Below are positions 5,479 to 13,557 of a stretch of DNA of 13,582 bases, one piece after another (the stretch's first letter is position 1; every line of letters begins with the position of its first letter). Below the pieces are notes generated by a model, which did not search any database, was not told the DNA's origin, and worked only from the letters and a program-made list of their open reading frames with translations. This stretch comes from Armatimonadota bacterium. GTDB taxonomy: Bacteria; Armatimonadota; Zipacnadia; Zipacnadales; FEN-943. The translations under genes and the position numbers were made by a program. The DNA lies in NCBI GenBank assembly GCA_029777735.1, contig JAKORR010000407.1, positions 1-13,582 of the forward strand. Direction: 5' to 3'.

Positions 5479-7377
5479 ATGTCGTCGCAATCTCGCTTCA
5501 TCATCGGCACGGCCGGTCACGTCGACCATGGCAAGACGGCGCTTGTCCGACGCCTGACAGGGATCAACACGGACCGGTGGCGCGAAGAGCAGGAACGCGG
5601 GCTGACTATCGATCTCGGCTTTGCCTACTTTGACCTACCCAGTGGAGAGCGTGTCGGCTTCGTGGACGTTCCTGGGCATGAGCGATTCATTCACAATATG
5701 CTTGCCGGCGTTACGAACATCGACGCGGTGTTGCTGGTTGTCGCCGCCGATGAGGGAGTGCGCCCGCAGACCGCTGAACACGTAGCTATTCTGGATTTGC
5801 TGGGCATCAGCTGTGGCCTAGTGGTCCTCACAAAGGCAGACCGGGCTGATGAAGAACTGCTGGAACTAGTGCGCGAGGACGTGGAGCAACTTTTGGCCCC
5901 CACTTCGCTGGCTGGCAGTCCCGTGATAGTAACCAGCGCAGCGACGGGACAGGGGTTCGACGAGCTGGCGACGGCTCTTGACGCCCTGGCCGCCAAGGCC
6001 GAGCCCCACGACATTGATGGACCTGCACGCATGCCCCTAGACCGCAGCTTCACCCTTCCAGGCCACGGCACAGTGGTCACGGGGTCGCTGGTGCGCGGCT
6101 GCCTGACCGAGGGACAAGATGTGGAGATCATACCGGCGGGCCTACGGGCGCGAGTGCGGCGGCTGGAAGTACACGGAGAGAGCCTCAGGACGGTGGCCGC
6201 CCCAGCGCGGGTAGGGGTTAACCTTGCCGATGTGGCGACGGGAGACCTGGGCCGCGGCGATCAGTTAGTGGAACCGGGCTCCATGCGGGTGACCTGGCTA
6301 CTGGACTGCGAGCTTCGCCTGATACCGTCCGCGCCTGCGCCGCTGAAGCAGCGCGCCCGGGTTCGCCTGCACATCAGCACGGCCGAGGTCAACGCGAGTC
6401 TTCTCCTACTGGATGGCCGACGCGAGCTCCAGCCCGGTGACATTTGCTTCACTCAGCTTCAACTCGAGCAGCCCGTGGCTGCGGCCCCTGGGGACCGGTT
6501 TGTGATCCGCGGCTCTTCGCCACTGATGACACTTGGAGGGGGCGTGGTTCTCGACCCCAGGCCTCGTCGGCACAGGGCCGGGCGCGAGGAAGTGCTGTCG
6601 GCGCTGCGAGCCCTTAAGGAGGGTAGCGTTGTCGACCGGGCGCTTCAGACCCTGGCGCGGCGGGGCACCAGGGGCATGACGGCGGATGAGCTGCGCCGCG
6701 AAATGCAACTCACAGCCGAGGCAACGACTGCTCTTCTGGCGAGGGCAGAGGAGGAGAATCAGGCACAGTCTCTCGGTGGGGTCTGGGTCGTGGCAGAGCA
6801 TGCCGCGGCCTTGCGCGACGCTGTGCTCAGTTCGCTGGAGGACTACCAGTCCTCCCACCCCCTGCAGCCTGGCATGCCACTGCGCGACCTGCAAGTGAGC
6901 ACACACCTGGAGGCCCAGCCGTTGCAGGACCTGCTGGCCTCACTGGTGTCGGAGGGTGCTCTGGTAGTGGAGTCGGGCCGCGTGCGCCTAGCGGGTCGCT
7001 CGGCCACGCCAAGCCCTGAGCAGCAACAACGGATCGACGCCCTACTCGATGAGCTGCGCCGTGCCAGGTTCCAGCCGCCGACGCGCGACGCGGCGTTGGA
7101 ACGACTGGGTGGCGGCCAGGAGGCTCCAGACCTGCTTGCCTACCTCGTGGAAGGTGGGGCGGTGGTGCCGCTCGGGGACTTGGTCTTCGCGCCCGAGACC
7201 CTGGACGAAGCCAAGAAACTATTGCGCGAGGCTCTTGGGGGGCGCACCTTCACCGTGGCCGACGCCCGCGATGTTCTCGGATCCACCCGCAAGTACGTGG
7301 TCCCCTTGCTCGAATACCTTGACCGCAGCGGCTTCACGCTCCGCCGAGGAGACGAGCGCGGGTTCCGCGACGAATGA
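5479..7377 (+). CDS. selB: Selenocysteine-specific translation elongation factor SelB
   Basis: SelB carries Sec-tRNA(Sec) to ribosomes paused at a UGA next to a SECIS hairpin. The 632-residue protein has an EF-Tu-like GTPase domain with GHVDHGKT (13-20), RGLTIDLGFAYF (40-51), DVPGH (63-67), TKAD (118-121) and SAAT (153-156). The SelB version RGLTIDLG replaces the RGITI of EF-Tu. Domains II and III (about 180-350) start with LDRSFTLPGHGTVVTGSLVRG, a strong SelB signature. The C-terminal 270 residues are rich in charged helices and fit the SECIS-binding winged-helix repeats. ATG 5479 is preceded by GAGG (5465-5468, 10-nt spacing). Total length is typical for bacterial SelB (about 610-650). selA, selD and the Sec tRNA are not in the window, so SelB is separated from its usual partners here; the tRNA gene must lie elsewhere if the system works. 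No in-frame UGA selenoprotein gene was recognised nearby. Confidence 0.95.
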   Translation: MSSQSRFIIGTAGHVDHGKTALVRRLTGINTDRWREEQERGLTIDLGFAYFDLPSGERVGFVDVPGHERFIHNMLAGVTNIDAVLLVVAADEGVRPQTAEHVAILDLLGISCGLVVLTKADRADEELLELVREDVEQLLAPTSLAGSPVIVTSAATGQGFDELATALDALAAKAEPHDIDGPARMPLDRSFTLPGHGTVVTGSLVRGCLTEGQDVEIIPAGLRARVRRLEVHGESLRTVAAPARVGVNLADVATGDLGRGDQLVEPGSMRVTWLLDCELRLIPSAPAPLKQRARVRLHISTAEVNASLLLLDGRRELQPGDICFTQLQLEQPVAAAPGDRFVIRGSSPLMTLGGGVVLDPRPRRHRAGREEVLSALRALKEGSVVDRALQTLARRGTRGMTADELRREMQLTAEATTALLARAEEENQAQSLGGVWVVAEHAAALRDAVLSSLEDYQSSHPLQPGMPLRDLQVSTHLEAQPLQDLLASLVSEGALVVESGRVRLAGRSATPSPEQQQRIDALLDELRRARFQPPTRDAALERLGGGQEAPDLLAYLVEGGAVVPLGDLVFAPETLDEAKKLLREALGGRTFTVADARDVLGSTRKYVVPLLEYLDRSGFTLRRGDERGFRDE

Positions 7378-7412
7378 GGGATAGAGAGTATACCAGCCCC
7401 ATAGGTCCGGCG

Positions 7413-7442
7413 TTGGGAATGGGAGCGCGAAGGGTGTATGAT
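7413..7442 (+). promoter_or_regulatory. Possible promoter of the sugar isomerase gene
   Basis: TTGGGA (7413-7418, 4/6) and TATGAT (7437-7442, 5/6) are 18 nt apart in the 110-nt gap after selB. A start near 7449 would leave a 39-nt leader carrying the GAGGTGA ribosome-binding site (7476-7482). Confidence 0.4.
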
Positions 7443-7487
7443 TCCTACGTGTGTGCGACCGGGCAGGACGACAACGAGGTGACCGCG

Positions 7488-8312
7488 ATGAAGCTCGGCA
7501 TGACCATGTACTCCTTCAACACCTATGCCCGGGAGGGCAAGATCGACACGCTTGGGTTCCTGCGTTGGGCCGCAGATCACGGCGTAGAATGCGTGGACCT
7601 TTTGGCGTACTACTGGCGGGATGAGAGGGATGAGCCTGAGCAGGCACGGGCGCTCCTCGACGACCTGGGACTGGAGCTGGCGGCCTACGCGGTGGGCAAC
7701 AACTTCGTGCAGCCCGACAGAGCGCGTCTGGAGGAACAGATCGACGACGTCAGGCGCGGCATCGAGATGTCCCATCGTCTTGGCGCTCCGGTCTTGCGTG
7801 TGTTCGGCGGGCACGCTCCCAGCCTACCCAAGTCCGAGGCACTGAAGCTAGCTCTGACCGGACTTGAGGCTGTGGTGGGGGATGCAGAACAAGCGCGCGT
7901 CATCCTGGCCGTCGAGAATCACGGCGGAGTGCCTGGGACCGCAGAAGAGGTCATCCAGGTGTTGCAGGAGATCGACTCGCCGTGGGTCCGATCTTGCGTT
8001 GACGTGGGCAACTTCCTGAGCGCCGGCGAAGACCCCTTGGAGGCCACAGCCCGCGTCGTCGGCTATGCGGCCCACGCCCACATCAAGGACTTGCGCCGTG
8101 TCGAGGACAAGAGCGGCAAGGTATCTTGGCAGAGCTGCACGCCTGGGAAGGGCGACATCGATTATCGTAAGGTGCTTCAGGTCTTCGCACGCGCTGGCTA
8201 TGAGGGCGCGCTGGCCATTGAGGCCGAGGGCCCCGAGGATGACTTTATCCAGGCCGCCTTTGCCGTGGATTGGCTGCGGGCACTGCTCGAGGAGCTGGGT
8301 GAGCCAGGTTAG
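7488..8312 (+). CDS. Sugar phosphate isomerase/epimerase family protein (xylose isomerase-like TIM barrel)
   Basis: The 274-residue protein belongs to the COG1082 / AP endonuclease 2-like TIM barrel group, metal-dependent enzymes that isomerise or epimerise sugars and inositol derivatives. It starts with the typical first strand MKLGMTMYSFNTYA. Putative metal ligands sit at the expected strand ends: E143 (AVENHGG), D172 (CVDVGNF), H198 (AHAHIKD) and E245 (AIEAEG). The GKGDIDYRKVL segment (221-230) is also typical. ATG 7488 has GAGGTGA 5 nt upstream. The frame stays open back to 7374, but the extra residues have no family resemblance. The precise substrate cannot be read from the sequence; relatives include hydroxypyruvate isomerase, tagatose/psicose 3-epimerase and inosose dehydratase. 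It lies between selB and a zinc-ribbon/TPR gene, neither of which suggests a pathway. Confidence 0.88.
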   Translation: MKLGMTMYSFNTYAREGKIDTLGFLRWAADHGVECVDLLAYYWRDERDEPEQARALLDDLGLELAAYAVGNNFVQPDRARLEEQIDDVRRGIEMSHRLGAPVLRVFGGHAPSLPKSEALKLALTGLEAVVGDAEQARVILAVENHGGVPGTAEEVIQVLQEIDSPWVRSCVDVGNFLSAGEDPLEATARVVGYAAHAHIKDLRRVEDKSGKVSWQSCTPGKGDIDYRKVLQVFARAGYEGALAIEAEGPEDDFIQAAFAVDWLRALLEELGEPG

Positions 8313-8389
8313 GCAGCGCGCCGAGGCCGAGAGACTTCTCTTCGTGCCCGCCAATTGTGAGTTTTTCCAAGTGACGGAGACGAAAGGAC

Positions 8390-8806
8390 ATGTCAGCCTG
8401 CCCCAAGTGCGGGATACAAACCAACGAAGAGGACCGCTTCTGCCGACGCTGCGGCGCGAAGCTGACAGGCCGCCAGCCTTCGGCCACCATGGACGCCTTG
8501 GCTGAGGAATACCGCAAGGTGGTGGCAGACCATCCCAACGATGCCGACGCGCATTATTCCCTGGGGTTGGCGCTGCTGTACAGCGAGCGGTGGGCGGAGG
8601 CGGTCATCCACATCGAACGGGTGATCGAGCTGGCGCCTGCTTTTGCCGACGCGTACGCGCGCTTGGTCCTGTGCCGGGCGAGACTAGGGGAGCTAGACGA
8701 GGCCTGGGCTGCAGTCGAGCGTGGGCTGATAGTGGATCCCAACCACGAAGACCTGCGCCGTCTGCGCCGGGAACTCCTCGACCTACGCGGCACGGATGAC
8801 AAGTGA
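8390..8806 (+). CDS. Zinc-ribbon and TPR repeat protein
   Basis: This 138-residue protein has two parts. Residues 1-25 form a zinc ribbon with C4-x2-C7-G and C18-x2-C21-G. Residues about 35-130 are helical and carry tetratricopeptide repeats: ADAHYSLGLALLYSERWAEAVIHIERVIELAP is followed by a second repeat, FADAYARLVLCRARLGELDEAWAAVERGLIVDP. TPRs bind protein partners; the ribbon most likely also mediates binding or stability. No catalytic residues are evident. Start ATG 8390 immediately precedes the ribbon, with GGAG at 8376-8379 (10-nt spacing). It lies 77 nt after the isomerase gene with no terminator between, so co-transcription is plausible. It ends 25 nt from the convergent DUF6785-like gene. 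No signal peptide, so cytoplasmic. Specific role unknown. Confidence 0.8.
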   Translation: MSACPKCGIQTNEEDRFCRRCGAKLTGRQPSATMDALAEEYRKVVADHPNDADAHYSLGLALLYSERWAEAVIHIERVIELAPAFADAYARLVLCRARLGELDEAWAAVERGLIVDPNHEDLRRLRRELLDLRGTDDK

Positions 8807-8831
8807 AGCGCGCCCCGGACGACGACAGGGC

Positions 8832-10763
8832 TCACTCGATGATGAGCACACCGCTGATGGGGTGGAAGTAATGCACGATGCTCCAGGAGAGCAGTACCAC
8901 GGCATTACCCACCACTACGCCAAGGGCCGCCGCCCGTGCGTTGTTGTAGGCCTGGTAGCCGCCAAAGCGCTGGACAAGCTGGCGGACCAGCCAACCGACA
9001 AAGATTGAGAACCCATAGCGGTCGCCCATCCAAGGCGGGCCGCCGGTGATTGCCACGTAGGCTAGCGGATGCCACGGCCACCAGGTGTACCTCTGCCGTA
9101 GGGATTGCAGTGCCAGCGTCGTGACGGCGCCTAGCGCCATGTTGCTATAATTGCCGGCAGTGAAACGCTTTGGGGCCTCCAGCAGTTGCATCAGCTCTGT
9201 GCCGAAGCCCCCGTAGGCACTTCGCGGCCACCAGCCCAGCCCAGGCACCGAGCGCGAGTAGATAGCATATAGGGCCGTAGGGTGGGAGGCAAAGAGCGCT
9301 ACGACTAGCGACACTAGTAGAAGAAGCGCCACTGAGCGCGCGTGCAGACCGCCCAGCTCGGCCACCTTGTAGGCCTGCATGACGTTACCCATGGTATTGG
9401 ATGCCTGGTCGCCTATCTTCCACCCAATGTAGTGCAGGATCGTGGTAGTGCGTAGACCGAGGACCTTGGGCCCGAAGAGGTTCACCACATGGACGTGGGG
9501 CTTGGCTATGGGCGTCCAAACGGCAAAGAGACCGCCCTCGGCTACCAGACGCATGAGCACCGTTATGCTCACCAGGTACAGGAGTATCGTGAGCAGTGTG
9601 TAGCCGATGCTTGCCCCGGCCACCCTGGCCCAGCCCAGGATCACAGCCAGCGACAGCCCAAAACCCCAGAAGGCCAGCCGGTACGGGATAGGCTCCCTGC
9701 TGTCATCCACCAAAGGGTCGTTAAACACGGCCTTGCGCCACAGATCCGACAGAGCGTGCCGTGCAAGCCATAGGTAGATAAGCACCAGTACAATGTACGC
9801 GCCAAGACCTTGGTGGGTGAAAAAGTCGGTGTGGTTGGTCAAACCGTAGGCCTCTCGGAAAACCATGATGAACTTGCGGGCCGCCCAGAAGAACCACAGA
9901 CTGAAGCCCATATCGTCCTGAACTAAGTAGGTAACACCAATCATCTCAAAGTAGATGTTGTAGGGCCAGCCGTTGAGCACGGTCCATGGACGGTCGCGGA
10001 AGACCCAGCCGATATCCCGGATGAGTTTCGTCTCGGGGATGCTAGGGAGATAGTAGTGCATCGCATTCTTCGTGTAGATCAACACCGGTAGGGAGAAGGC
10101 CACCCAGAACAGCCAATTGCGGAAGCAGGCCGGAAAGAGGCTGCACGGGTGGTCGTAGCGCACGAACTCGACCGGGATTTGGGCGAGCGGGAAGAGGATG
10201 CGCTCCTCGTCCGCCCAGCGCTTACGGAACCACGCGGCGAAAGTCATCTGCATTGTGAGTACAGCGATGAGGAAGGGCGTCCAGGCAAGCAGCGGCACCA
10301 CCCAGGCCTGCCAGGGCATGCTCTGGCCGGGGGGTACTCCGTAGAAGGCCCAGCGTATCGCGGGCGAGTCCGGATCAGCTGACGGCACCATCCAGTGAGG
10401 TACCTGGGGCAGGAAGGTCTCCAGGTACTTGTTTTCCGCCGTGGCGTAGCCCTGGCCCGCTATCATGATAAGGTAAAGATATGTGACAAGCTGCTGGCCG
10501 GGGAACCCCGCCATAACGAGGACCGCAATATAGATGTACAACAAGCGGCGCGAGCTGAACCAACGCCGCTGCCAGATCCAGACCGTCAGCGCGTTGAGGA
10601 GAAGAAACCAGAAAAGGGGATAGACCGCTGCGCGCGGCAGATGCCCAAAGCCCACGAGGTCGTAGCGAACCAACGCGGAGAAGGCACCACCGACCGCCAC
10701 AGCAACTACACAGATGAGAGCCAGCGCCCAAGTTAGGGCATCGGGCCTTTCCGTCTTGGGCAC
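8832..10763 (-). CDS. Multi-pass membrane protein, DUF6785/DUF6784-like
   Basis: The 643-residue protein has roughly 12-14 hydrophobic segments, for example at residues 11-30, 45-63, 73-102, a cluster around 150-170, and 615-635. Between the early segments it has a soluble loop with LPHWMVPSDP-like composition, and after the next one FRKRWADEERILFPLAQIPVE. This pattern recalls the uncharacterised DUF6785/DUF6784 proteins common in Armatimonadota and Planctomycetota, which look distantly like oligopeptide-transporter membrane proteins. Assignment is from recalled pattern, not a search. No ATP-binding or enzymatic motif is visible; a transport role is only inference. The frame begins with GTG 10763, with GAGG overlapping the start, so the exact start is uncertain by a few residues. 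It is convergent with the TPR gene (25 nt between stops) and lies 142 nt downstream of the exonuclease gene, with an inverted repeat between. Confidence 0.75.
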   Translation of the reverse strand: MPKTERPDALTWALALICVVAVAVGGAFSALVRYDLVGFGHLPRAAVYPLFWFLLLNALTVWIWQRRWFSSRRLLYIYIAVLVMAGFPGQQLVTYLYLIMIAGQGYATAENKYLETFLPQVPHWMVPSADPDSPAIRWAFYGVPPGQSMPWQAWVVPLLAWTPFLIAVLTMQMTFAAWFRKRWADEERILFPLAQIPVEFVRYDHPCSLFPACFRNWLFWVAFSLPVLIYTKNAMHYYLPSIPETKLIRDIGWVFRDRPWTVLNGWPYNIYFEMIGVTYLVQDDMGFSLWFFWAARKFIMVFREAYGLTNHTDFFTHQGLGAYIVLVLIYLWLARHALSDLWRKAVFNDPLVDDSREPIPYRLAFWGFGLSLAVILGWARVAGASIGYTLLTILLYLVSITVLMRLVAEGGLFAVWTPIAKPHVHVVNLFGPKVLGLRTTTILHYIGWKIGDQASNTMGNVMQAYKVAELGGLHARSVALLLLVSLVVALFASHPTALYAIYSRSVPGLGWWPRSAYGGFGTELMQLLEAPKRFTAGNYSNMALGAVTTLALQSLRQRYTWWPWHPLAYVAITGGPPWMGDRYGFSIFVGWLVRQLVQRFGGYQAYNNARAAALGVVVGNAVVLLSWSIVHYFHPISGVLIIE

Positions 10764-10863
10764 CTCGACTGTCTCAACTATATTGGTCGTCTGTGTGCGT
10801 ATACAGTTACCCTCTAGGCGCCAGTAGACCGACGCACCGCCGGTGAATCATCCTACTCTTACT

Positions 10864-10901
10864 GCCGGTGTGCCAACGCCCCTCCAAGTCTCGGCACCGG
10901 C
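10864..10901 (-). terminator. Inverted repeat downstream of the exonuclease gene
   Basis: On the minus strand GCCGGTG (complement of 10895-10901) pairs with CACCGGC (complement of 10864-10870), with further GC pairing possible inside a loop of about 24 nt. It begins 5 nt after the exonuclease stop. No T tract follows, so it is a GC-rich hairpin that might slow or end transcription or protect a 3' end, not a canonical terminator. Confidence 0.35.
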
Positions 10902-10905
10902 CGGC

Positions 10906-11745
10906 TCAGCCTGCCACCCTTAGGCTCACCACTCGATCCAGCCGGAAGCTCTTCTCCTTCCTATCCTCGTGACAGAGCGCTGAGAGGTAAATATATTCGT
11001 CTTGGCGGTAGAGCGCCAGTGGAGTGATGCTCCTCTCGCCTGTTCCCTTGGTGCCGCCCTCATACCTGATGACCAGATCCAAGCCCTCCTCCAAGGCCCG
11101 CGCCAGTTCTTCGAAGCCCGGAGGCGCCTGAGCAGGCGCCATCGCTACGTCCTCGAAGGTCAAGACCCTGATGCGCGAGGGCAATTGCGCGAATTCCTCT
11201 TCCTCCAGATAGTCCAGCATGTGGCAGAACACTACGCGTACCGCGTCGGCGTCCGGCAGCGCGCGGTGGTGACTAGGCAGCTCGAGGTCGAAGTGTGCCG
11301 CTACCTGCTCTAGGGAATAACCACTGAGCGCGGGGAACAAATCCCGTGCCATCAGGCGTGTATCGAGGACCGGTAGAGCGGGCGGCCGCTGGCCCATGCG
11401 CGAGAGGGCCATGGAGATGAAGGCCAGGTCAAAGGGAGCGTTGTGGGCTACCAGCACGACCCTCGGCCCTTCCATGAACTTCAGCAACCTGGGCAGCACA
11501 GCCTCGGGCTGCGGCGCCAGAGCTACCATCTCGTCCGTGATGCCGTGAATCCGTTTAGCCTCCGGCGGCATAGGCTCGCCGGGATTCACCAACTCGTTGA
11601 ACTCAGCCTCGACAGCGCCGGTCCAATCGAATCGTACGGCTCCAATCTCGACGAGCTTCCCCGTTGCGGGATTGAGCCCGGTCGTCTCGGTATCCAGCGC
11701 CACGAAAACGGCTTCTATTAACTTGGGCAGACGGCTTCTCCACAT
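10906..11745 (-). CDS. DnaQ-type 3'-5' exonuclease fused to a C-terminal WYL-like domain
   Basis: Residues 12-178 form a DEDDh exonuclease of the DNA polymerase III epsilon family: exo I D18-x-E20 (ALDTETTGL), exo II with H101, N102 and D106 (AHNAPFDLAF), and exo III H160...D165 (HRALPDAD). Such enzymes remove 3' nucleotides in proofreading or repair. After a linker (about 180-212), residues 222-277 read LDLVIRYEGG, then RSITPLALYRQDEYIYLSALC and KSFRLDRVVSLRV. That is the pattern of a WYL domain: I-x-Y, R-x-I-x-P-L, YL-A-C, FRLDR. WYL domains are usually ligand-sensing parts of HTH regulators and often bind nucleic acid or nucleotides. No HTH or WCX extension is present. ATG 11745 gives a normal N-terminus but has no clear ribosome-binding site. 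Chromosomal epsilon seems unlikely because of the extra domain; a repair or regulated exonuclease is inferred. Confidence 0.88.
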   Translation of the reverse strand: MWRSRLPKLIEAVFVALDTETTGLNPATGKLVEIGAVRFDWTGAVEAEFNELVNPGEPMPPEAKRIHGITDEMVALAPQPEAVLPRLLKFMEGPRVVLVAHNAPFDLAFISMALSRMGQRPPALPVLDTRLMARDLFPALSGYSLEQVAAHFDLELPSHHRALPDADAVRVVFCHMLDYLEEEEFAQLPSRIRVLTFEDVAMAPAQAPPGFEELARALEEGLDLVIRYEGGTKGTGERSITPLALYRQDEYIYLSALCHEDRKEKSFRLDRVVSLRVAG

Positions 11746-11917
11746 ACTGTAGCCAATAACAATAGCAGCAATCGGCCAACCGATAAACTGGGCCCCTCGC
11801 CGGCGACGCTGTACGCAGCAGCTTGTCCCCCGAGGACCTGGAGGGCAGAGCCTTCTCCAAGGCCGGGCCCTAGTCCAGCGCCCGCCGGTTGCCCTACGGC
11901 CTCAGGACCCGTTCCCG

Positions 11918-12240
11918 CCCATCGAGCCTTAACTCTGACCTCCGCCTTCTCGGCCAGCAGGCGCGGCGTGTGGCCGATGTAGGCGATGCTGGTTTCCGGA
12001 GCCTGGTAGAAGTGCATGAATTGTTCCTCGGTAGAGATATCGACGCCCTCAGAGTGCTCGGGCACACGCCAATTGAGCAGCGGCTGGGCGAAGGTATAGC
12101 CGGTGCCGGGGTCCGGGTGCTCGGCGTCGGGTAGGACGCGGGCACGAGCACAGTTCACGTGGCCCGGGTTGCTGAAGTCGCAACGTCGCCGCCTGGATCT
12201 ACGGTGCCAGGGTGGGCAGAGCAAAGACTTGGCAGACCAA
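11918..12240 (-). pseudogene. Fragment of an unknown protein gene in a 680-base gap
   Basis: In the stretch from 11746 to 12426 no intact gene is evident, but one minus-strand frame from about 12179 to 11918 looks truly coding. It has strong G/C preference at third codon positions and a protein-like composition (for example GYTFAQPLLNWRVPEHSEG and EEQFMHFYQAPETSIAYIGH). Upstream, the neighbouring frame (HPGTVDPGGDV, 12180-12240) seems to join it if one base is missing near 12178, suggesting a frameshift. The upstream part of that frame and the tail after KARWAG look less like protein. The open frame runs on with a leucine-rich tail and stops at 11718, overlapping the exonuclease start by 28 nt. 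I do not recognise the family. Alternatives are a real short gene starting at GTG near 12163 or ATG 12017, with a low-complexity C-terminus. The rest of the gap (12241-12426) shows only a small GC hairpin (12396-12411). Confidence 0.45.
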
Positions 12241-12426
12241 GCAGGAGCTTGCTGCGTTTTGTATGGACACCCGCATGGAGCTGTTCAAACGGTAGGCAGG
12301 CCCTAGCCAAGTGGAACGACCGCCAACCCCGAGGGCCAAGGCACTCCTCCTTGTTTCGCTTACTCCAAGGAGCTCTGCTCAATGGCGTGCGGCGACCGCC
12401 GGACCAGGCGGCTACCCTGCCGACCT

Positions 12427-13542
12427 TTAGGCCCTCCCGATCATCTGTTTCTTCAGCTCGAGGTAGTACAGGAAGTTGTCGTAGGGAACGTCGGGCGGCA
12501 CCGTGTGATCCAGCGTGGGTATGTAGCCTCCCTGATCGAGCATTGGCGGAATCTTGGCCTCGAGTTCGACCTGGATGGCGTGGTGGTCGCGGGCTAGTTC
12601 GCGCTTGTCGATGCCGCCACTGAGGGCCAAATCACGACCATAGCGACGCCGCAGCTCACGCGGATCGTTGCCTGCCGCAACCTCTATCGGCCAGATGCAG
12701 GTCACGCCGGCCTCGATAAGGAGGGGTATGAGCGGGTCGAAGTTGCCATCGCTGTCGAGCCAGATTATATCGATGCCGCAGGAACGCACGAACTCCAACA
12801 GGCGCCTGTAGCGTGGCAGCAGGAACTCGCGGAAGATCGCGGGCGAGATCAGCGGTCCGGTCTTGAAGGCGAAGTCCTCGAAGATGTTGAAGTAGTCGCA
12901 GGACACAGCCTGGAGCCACGGCCTGAGGGTATCGATGGCGAAGTCCGTGAAGAAGTCGAGCATCTCGTGCATTAGGTCGGGGTAGTCGTACCAGGCGTAG
13001 GACAGGTTCTCAGTGCCCAGATACCGCCGTGGGTGGCTGTATAACCCAAAGGCGGCGTTGGGCACGGCGCAGAGCGGGTAGTCACGGCCTGCGTGGTGGG
13101 CGGCCACTTCGTCGAGATTCTCTGGCACTCGCTCGGGGCTGTGTGGGTTGAATCGCTCCCTCAGGGCTTCGAAGTCAGCCGGCTTTTCCACGGCGAAGGA
13201 GAGATACTGGTCCATTGACGCGCGGGTGCCGCGAGCAGTGCCCTCCTTGAGGGCCTTGCGCACAACGCCGTCACCGTCGCGTAGGATGACGTAGCGCTCG
13301 GTCTCCTCCAAAACCTCCGGGCCAAGCGGCGGGATCGGCCCTAGGTTCACGGGCAGGTACGACCGTCGGTCGATGCCGAAGAAGTCGTGTCCGTAAAATC
13401 CGCCGGCGCTTGCCTCCTCGGGTGGGAGACCCTCGGCCAGCCACCGCTCAACGGTCTGGCCCCAGTAACCCAACTCGAAGTTTGGCAGGCTGCCAACCGG
13501 CTCGAATCTCATGCAACGCAAAAAGCTTTCCCTAACTGTCAA
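12427..13542 (-). CDS. Uroporphyrinogen decarboxylase (URO-D) family protein, probably a cobamide-type methyltransferase relative
   Basis: The 371-residue protein has the URO-D superfamily TIM-barrel layout. The N-terminus RESFLRCMRFEPVGSLPNFELGYW is of the form common to stand-alone family members. A late segment ISPAIFREFLLPRYRRLLEFVRSCG is followed by IIWLDSDGN, IPLLIEAGVTCIWPIEVAAG, the strong LALSGGIDKRELA turn and GGYIPTLDHTVPPDVPYDNFLYYLEL. It lacks the arginine-rich substrate motif of true haem-pathway HemE at its N-terminus, and no other haem gene is near. A role as a corrinoid-linked methyltransferase (MtaA/CmuA-like) is therefore more likely, though the substrate is unknown. Start is TTG 13542: a perfect AGGAGG (complement of 13552-13557) lies 9 nt before it. 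ATG 13512 would lose 10 conserved residues. The gene reads toward the orphan fragment at 12.2 kb with no strong terminator. Confidence 0.85.
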   Translation of the reverse strand: MTVRESFLRCMRFEPVGSLPNFELGYWGQTVERWLAEGLPPEEASAGGFYGHDFFGIDRRSYLPVNLGPIPPLGPEVLEETERYVILRDGDGVVRKALKEGTARGTRASMDQYLSFAVEKPADFEALRERFNPHSPERVPENLDEVAAHHAGRDYPLCAVPNAAFGLYSHPRRYLGTENLSYAWYDYPDLMHEMLDFFTDFAIDTLRPWLQAVSCDYFNIFEDFAFKTGPLISPAIFREFLLPRYRRLLEFVRSCGIDIIWLDSDGNFDPLIPLLIEAGVTCIWPIEVAAGNDPRELRRRYGRDLALSGGIDKRELARDHHAIQVELEAKIPPMLDQGGYIPTLDHTVPPDVPYDNFLYYLELKKQMIGRA

Positions 13543-13551
13543 GGGGCTCGG

Positions 13552-13557
13552 CCTCCT
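13552..13557 (-). promoter_or_regulatory. Strong ribosome-binding site fixing a TTG start
   Basis: AGGAGG on the minus strand sits 9 nt before TTG 13542 of the URO-D-family gene. This, with the family-typical residues encoded between TTG and the first ATG (13512), decides the start. Confidence 0.8.

Noticed and set aside
11002..11313. Plus-strand frame opposite the exonuclease gene
   Set aside because: Shadow of the DnaQ-WYL gene; no ribosome-binding site or recognisable protein.
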